Assembly: GCA_014529385.2 (NCBI GenBank)
Contig: CM043963.1
Span: 102,840,912-102,904,911 of the forward strand
Source of the DNA: Adiantum capillus-veneris
Lineage: Eukaryota > Streptophyta > Polypodiopsida > Polypodiales > Pteridaceae
Direction: 5' to 3'
DNA length: 64,000 bases
The position numbers and the translations under genes are program-made. The notes below the pieces were generated by a model that saw nothing but the letters and a program-made list of their open reading frames with translations, did no database searches and was not told the origin of the DNA. Positions 58,552 through 64,000 of this stretch are shown here, in pieces (the stretch's first letter is position 1; every line of letters begins with the position of its first letter).

Positions 58552-60144
58552 TGTAACATTTAATGGCCTATATAATAACTTGTGTGTAGCGGAAATTAGC
58601 ATGAACATAGTGGGCATTTCATTAGAATAGATTCCTAATGAGAATTACAAGAGTGCTTGGGTGGAGAGAGCAACAAAAAGCATAACACCTAGTTAGATAG
58701 CATCAATAATATTTTCAAAAGAGAGAGAAATTAAGCTATTGACAAGAGTTGAGGACCGGATTTACATGGAGCCGGTCCCCCCTCCAAAAGGCTTTGTATT
58801 ATGGTTTCTCCCATCAAGAGAGACATTGTACAATACAATTCTTTGTGTTCCTTCAAGACTAGCTAGTGCAATGAAGATGAAAGCTTCATGCACTAAGCAA
58901 AACACTTAGTAAACACAACTTTAATTATCCCCGTTCTCAGACCCAAGACCTCACACACCTTCGAAGATGGTGAGAGCTAGCAGGGTATGAGAGTAGATTT
59001 AGAGGAAGAAGGAGTATCTTACGAGAAAGATGTACATCTCCTCACATAATCACTCATATTAGCATAGCTTTAGCTTAGTAATTAGCTTGGTACAGGAGAT
59101 GAGCATGCATTGAAGCTTGGCTCTTGGTTGGATTTGCATCCACAAGCCAAGAGTGTGTCAATGTAGGCTTCTATCTCACAAGCTTGGAGTAGGTGATGAG
59201 CTCTCCATTAAAGCTTGGGAAGAGATAGTCTTCTCTTTCTTCACACATGAGATTGTGTGAGTGTGTGTGTGATAATGCCTTGCAAAAATCAGCCCCCTCT
59301 CTCTCTTGGGCGAGCCCTCTTGCTATTTGCTCTTGCAGGCTCCCCATTGGACCTCCCCAAGTCAAGCCAATGGCTATTAAGCAGCATAAGTGATAGCCTT
59401 CTAACATGTGTCCCCCTTTCCCCTTTTGTGAGAGCTTTAGGTAATTTAATAATTAAACTAAACTCTCATTGGACCCCTTTGCCTCCTGTCCAATAGGAAT
59501 CAGGCAAGCCATTGGGCTCCTGAATGCTCATTGGACCCCTTGGGAGACTGTCCAATAGTCTTCTAGGAGACTTAATTCTCATTGGTTCTTTTATTAAGTG
59601 TTTTTAAATTAATTAAACTAGATTTACTCTAGCCTAATTCTCATTGGTCCACCTCCAAGTCCATCCAATAGGAATTGGGCACACCTTGTGGGCATCTGGG
59701 CTAGGGAGCTGACATGTGTCCCTAATTCCCTTTGTGTAAAGGGAGCCTGTGTGTGTGTGTGTGTGACTTTCTCTCTCATCCCCTAGAAGAAGGGCTCACC
59801 CCCTCCCATGTAGGGATATGCAAAGACTTTTTAGTTACACACAAAGCATCCAATTTCCCCTAGGGTTGACCTTTGGACACAACCTTTGAATTTTGGAACC
59901 TTAGCATTTTGGAAGTCTTAATGGGCTGAACCTTAGGGTCTTTTTAGCCCATTGTTGCACATGGCTCTTTTGCAGATGGCCCCCCCTTTGGATCCCTATT
60001 TTCCCTCCTTTGGATCCCTACTGTGGCCGGTCTGCTAGCTTAACCAATATTCTAGCTTTTTATCCCCTGGCACTTTCCCACATTAAATGATCAGTTTAAT
60101 ATGAGAAAATCATTTAGGAGCATTAGATATTGATTATTATGACA
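58552..60144 (-). mobile_element. Solo LTR of the chromovirus family, inverted, with perfect target duplication
   Basis: From TGTAACATTTAATGGCC at 58552 to TGATTATTATGACA at 60144 (1593 bp) it is the reverse complement of the LTRs at 14746 and 22074. GGATT flanks both ends (58547-58551 and 60145-60149). No internal element sequence remains, so the two LTRs of a full insertion have recombined. Removing it with one GGATT joins the host gag as GSRGFVLVKKVNEHLD. Confidence 0.93.
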
Positions 60145-61190
60145 GGATTTGTACTAGTCAAGAAAGTAAATGAACATCTAGATGCATTGTTGAAGGCCTA
60201 TGAAATGAAGGCTTAAAATCAACCAAACACAAGAACAAAGATGGATGACATATCCCTATGCAGAGCTAGAAAAACAAAGGCTAGAAATGTGTCAAAAGAT
60301 GATCCAAACAGCCCAATCCTTGCTAGAGCCAACGACAAGAAAACCAGATGAGTGGGTAGAACTTCCAGTATCAATACCAAGAACCCCTCCAATACATGAA
60401 TCTAGAAGGAAAATTGTCAGTCCAAAAATTTGAATTGGAATTGGAGAAGTCGATTGAAAGACCTGGGATAGTGATGAACACTACATAACAAGAGTCTGAA
60501 GGTTTTCAACCTATCATACCGGAAATGTATAAAGGGGACGATGGCTTGAATGAGATTTGGAAGCAGATAACAGAAGCTAATGAGGCCAATGAATTGAGCC
60601 AAAGAATTAACCAACCTAGTATGGGAAGAAATGTCTTTCTTCCTCCTATTGAAGAATTTGAGGTGGGACCTCAAGAAAACTTGGAGATGCACTTGTATTG
60701 GGGAGACAAGTGATCTGTAAGATCTTTGTATATTCAAGCTATATTTTTAATAACTTTACCCTCTTATATGGGAGAGTATGAAGCAAAGTTTCATGTGAAA
60801 ACTGTACCATCAAAAAGACTCTCTACAAGAAAAGTGATGGACTCTTATCTAGGGGTTGATAACCATATTGTCTACTCCAGTGGCTTGTACTATTACTCTC
60901 ACCGAGCTTCTCAAAATAAGACCTCACTTGTGGACTACAGTAGGAAAATGCCTATAAAAATTTGGGGTAAAGGATCCTACTTTACGAATGCAGGAAGGAA
61001 TCAAAGAATTAGATAAGCCTAAAAAAAAACATGCAACCAGTACGCTTAGACAAGGTAGGATAATATTGTGAAGGGGAAGATGGAAATACCACGCTTCCAA
61101 TTGAATTAGAAGGTGTCACCACCATGGCAATTCTCAATAGTGGAGCCATCACGACCAAGGATGTATGGAAGAAATGTAGATGGTTTTAAG
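60145..61190 (+). pseudogene. Gypsy gag continuation and unassigned coding-like sequence
   Basis: VLVKKVNEHLDALLKAYEMK continues gag. A frame at 60245-60433 reads WMTYPYAELEKQRLEMCQ in part. Frames at 60525-61016 are protein-like (KFHVKTVPSKRLSTRK, SSGLYYYSHRASQNK) but match no domain I recognise. RT motifs are absent. Confidence 0.4.
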
Positions 61191-63110
61191 AAATTTTGGC
61201 ATTATCTCCTCGCAAATAAGTTTGTGTTTTTCATAGACCATCAAGCCCTCTTATACCTTGTCATCAAACCATGCAATACAGGGTGAATCGTAAGATGGTT
61301 CATGATATTGCTTGAGTTTGACATTAATATATCAATTAAACAGGGGAAGACACATCTTCGAGTAGATCACCTTTCTAGATTACCAAATGAAGAAGCTCCT
61401 AAGGGAGTAGACAATCATCTCCCAGATGCATATCTCTTCAATGTAGAAATGGTACCTAAGTGGTCCCACGAGATAGTAAGCCTACTATCACACGGTGGAG
61501 AATTTGACAAGACTAACCAAGACCATACACTACAAACAATTCAACAAGCTAAGAACTTTCAGTTGATTGGTGGACGTTTATATCATCTAGGCTGCGACGG
61601 TATCCTATGAGTGTGCATAAATCCAGAGGAATACGATGCCTACTTGCTGGAAGTACATAACCAGGACTTAACATCTCACTGCTCATCCACAAAAACTTTT
61701 CAATGCTTGAGACAATTGGGAGTGCATTGGACAACTATGTGTGTTGATGTTCATGATTATATAACTAGTTGTACCAAATGCAGATCAAACCCACCAGTAG
61801 AACATGCGACACTGTTTCAAATAACATTTACACCAGAATGGAGTCAACATATTGTTGACTTATTGGAAACACAAACATTTCCTAAAAATACCACCAAAGC
61901 AAGACAGAGGGTGAACAAAATAGCTCACAACTTCACTTTGATTGAAAACCAGCTTTATAAACGAGGAAAGGATAACCAGCTTAGGTTATGCACAACGAAA
62001 AGCATGTACATTCCAATCCTTGAGCAAGCACATGAAGGAATAATTGAACGCCAAACAACAAAAATTGTCCTCACCGCTAGAATATGGTGGCCAACATTAC
62101 ATATGGATGAGGAGGAATACACAAGATGACGTGACTCTTGTCAATGCACCAAAGTTCCAATAAAACGGGATGAGATGCCCTTACAGCCAATGATGGGAGC
62201 TAGAAATTTTGCTAAGTGAAAATAGACTTTGTGGGACCAATTTCACCCCCCGCTCACAAAACACATACCTAATATATCATTGTAGCCATGGATTATCTCA
62301 TTAAATGGGTCGAAGCTAAAGCTACACAAAAAGTTGATGCCAAAACTACTGCATAATTTCTATATGAAAATGTCTTTGTGAGATATGGTCTACCTATAGA
62401 AATTGCTAGTGATCGGAGCACACATTTTATAAATGACATAATTGAAAATCTTCTTGATGAGTTCATGGTAGTTCATAAAAAGTTTGCTCCGTACCACCCA
62501 TAGGCTAATGGGCAGGCAAAAGCTACAAATAAGACTCTATGCACAGTCTTAACCAAAATAATCTCAAAATCAAGAACGGATTGGGATCTGAAGCTACATT
62601 CGACACTATGGGCTTATAGAATTGCTTATAAAACCTCGATTGGAATAACATTGTACAACATGGTATTTGGTCTTAAATCTATCTTGCCTATGGAATTCAT
62701 AATCCCAACACTAAGAGTAGCCAAACAACTAGAGTGGACAAGCCATGAAATGTCTTCACGAATAGATGGCCTTGAAAGGATAGATGAGCTTTGCTTAAAA
62801 GCAGTAGCTTCCATCTACGCACAAAAAACGAAGGAAAAATGAGTTTTTTGATAAGCATGTATGATCAAAAGAATTCAAAATAGGCTAGTATGTCCCAATT
62901 TACACTTTAAAACAACATGCTAAGAAACTTAAAAGGTGAGGGATGAGACCCTTTGATTTATCACCAAGCAGGGTTGTCAAGCTTGCTACATGGATGCTGA
63001 AGAAATGCCCAACTGGATTAGTGGATGTCGGCCAAAAAAAATTCATTTACCACTAAGCCCAAGTATGCTTCTAAAAATCCACAAGGAAAAGAAATGGACC
63101 CAAGAAAAAT
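61190..63110 (+). pseudogene. Gypsy RNase H and integrase with two zinc-binding-like modules
   Basis: RNase H reads FWHYLLANKFVFFIDHQALL, then THLRVDHLSRLPNEEAPKG. The first H2C2-like module (61585-61800) has LLEVHNQDLTSHCSS and SCTKCRSN. A second (about 61960-62150) has LEQAHEGIIERQTTKIVLTA and DSCQCTK, with its distal His replaced. The integrase core follows: WKIDFVGPISPPA-like sequence broken by a stop, EIASDRSTHF and NGQAKATNK, where the catalytic Glu is Lys or Ala. The C-terminal part ends near GCRPKKIHLP. Many stops occur. Confidence 0.8.
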
Positions 63111-63194
63111 AGTAGATTGTTGTAGAAGCACAAGTAGAGGCCAAGGAACAAATAGCAAAACGAAGGCTTCTTTGACAACAACTACAACATGGGC

Positions 63195-63640
63195 CTCCCC
63201 TGAAGATTAATGCCATTAAAGTAACAAAATTTGAAACCAAGAACATGCACGATCCCGCAATTGCTATCAAACTAGGATGCAATCAAGTGGAGGCGATGAC
63301 AATTCTTGATTCAGGTGCTCAAGGTAGCCTGAATTTATACAAGCAACTCCAACTCGACAATCAATTACAGCCAACACAACAAAATCTCCACAGTTATTTA
63401 GAGTACTCAATCAAGGTAATGGGTTGGAAAGTGCTCTAGTACAGGAAGACCAATACCTCTATCTGCATAAATTTTATGTCGTATATGATAAGCTCACACA
63501 ACATCCTTTATTGCTCGGGCAACCTTGGTAGAGAAGGTATAATGTACAAATTAATTGGAGCTACAATATAGTCAACATCCAATCTGCTTCAGGAAACCAG
63601 CAAGTTCATTTTGCTACTATAGCTATAGACAAACCATGCA
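63195..63640 (+). pseudogene. Aspartic-protease-like module downstream of integrase
   Basis: The frame at 63245-63439 reads MTILDSGAQGSLNLYKQL, with the D-S-G-A of retropepsins. Broken frames continue to PLLLGQPW (63506-63529) and QINWSYNIVNIQSASG. In gypsy elements protease precedes RT; here it follows the integrase by about 130 bp with no LTR between. It may belong to a second element joined by deletion, or be a rearranged order. Confidence 0.6.
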
Positions 63641-64000
63641 ATTGATGGATAAAGGTAAGCAACCCTTACAAAAAACCATTGTCCAACAATGGATTCCAAA
63701 GAGACCAACAACACAAGCAAAGCAAGTCATTATAACAAGTACTCTTCCCTAGGACAAGAGTTCAACGGGTAAGAAACAATTAACGGGAATTCATGACATC
63801 GTACCACGATGAACCCCACCTACTTTGCCCACCAAAGCTACCAAGAAGATATGGATTAGAAAGGATCAAGTTGCAAGGTTTGAAAAAAATTGATTCAAAG
63901 ATATATCTCCACCGAACTCCACTACAACCCGCAAGCTAAAACCAAAGTTTCTCCTTAAGCAACCATGGGTACCAAAGAAATTACTTATGGCCCAAAGTAA
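63640..64000 (+). other. Coding-like end of window, unassigned
   Basis: Frames with KKTIVQQWIPKRPTTQAKQ and, near 63940-63990, KPKFLLKQPWVPKKLL share a WxPK motif. They follow the protease-like module and may be the linker to the RT of an element that continues beyond the window. Confidence 0.35.

Larger units (their letters stand above)
57680..64000 (+). mobile_element. Old Ty3/gypsy element with a solo LTR in gag and a deleted RT
   Basis: Gag-like sequence (57.7-58.55 and 60.15-60.5 kb) is split by a solo LTR. Then come 700 bp of unassigned sequence, RNase H (61.2-61.4 kb), an integrase with a doubled zinc-binding part (61.55-63.1 kb) and a protease-like module (63.2-63.6 kb). The reverse transcriptase expected between gag and RNase H was not found. 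LTRs of this element are not seen, and it may extend past the window end. Confidence 0.7.

Overview
The window looks like nuclear DNA of a land plant with a large, repeat-laden genome. The evidence is plant-type LTR retrotransposons primed by initiator tRNA-Met, a chromovirus with a C-terminal chromodomain, a Tat-type Ty3/gypsy element with a second RNase H, AP-endonuclease LINEs, and very frequent (CT)n/(GA)n and poly-C tracts. A fern, lycophyte or gymnosperm fits better than a compact angiosperm genome, but nothing here fixes the species.

Only one convincing intact host gene is present: an intronless seven-pass membrane protein at 4079-5287 (+). It sits behind a CT-rich leader and a short upstream reading frame. 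Everything else is transposable-element sequence, element debris or simple repeats.

Layout. 1-3.1 kb: AT-rich intergenic DNA with a degenerate minisatellite and a 41-base poly-C tract. 3.15-3.26 kb: tRNA-like (SINE-type) promoter boxes. 3.5-5.3 kb: the host gene. 5.3-8.4 kb: no gene. 8.5-13.1 kb: a decayed Ty1/copia element on the minus strand, split by a 1.94-kb insertion. 13.1-14.7 kb: leader and gag of a second copia element. 14.75-23.71 kb: a complete but broken chromovirus with two LTRs. 24.3-27.8 kb: copia LTR fragments, a three-copy tandem repeat and another copia LTR plus leader. 27.8-32.3 kb: remnants of an unclassified gypsy-like element and a third copia leader. 32.3-34.9 kb: an amplified (CT)n-linked repeat. 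35.0-36.7 kb: fragments of a possible Penelope-like reverse transcriptase. 37.2-41.2 kb: a LINE carrying a 288-bp MITE. 41.2-53.8 kb: a Tat-lineage gypsy element with dual RNase H, a CACTA-like insertion in pol and an ORF1-only retroelement in its 3' LTR. 53.8-57.4 kb: partial LTR and copia RT. 57.7-64.0 kb: an old gypsy element with a solo LTR in gag, a duplicated integrase zinc finger and a protease module after the integrase.

The most informative signal is nested insertion that can be read to the base. In four places, taking out an insert plus one copy of its target duplication leaves the host element's reading frame uninterrupted: 10273-12212, 38976-39263, 45927-47265 and 58552-60144. This fixes their boundaries without alignment software. 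The best candidates for undescribed biology are the ORF1-only retroelement at 52414-53613, the twin small ORFs in the Tat leader at 42862-43314, the 288-bp MITE, and the integrase with two H2C2-like modules at 61.6-62.2 kb.
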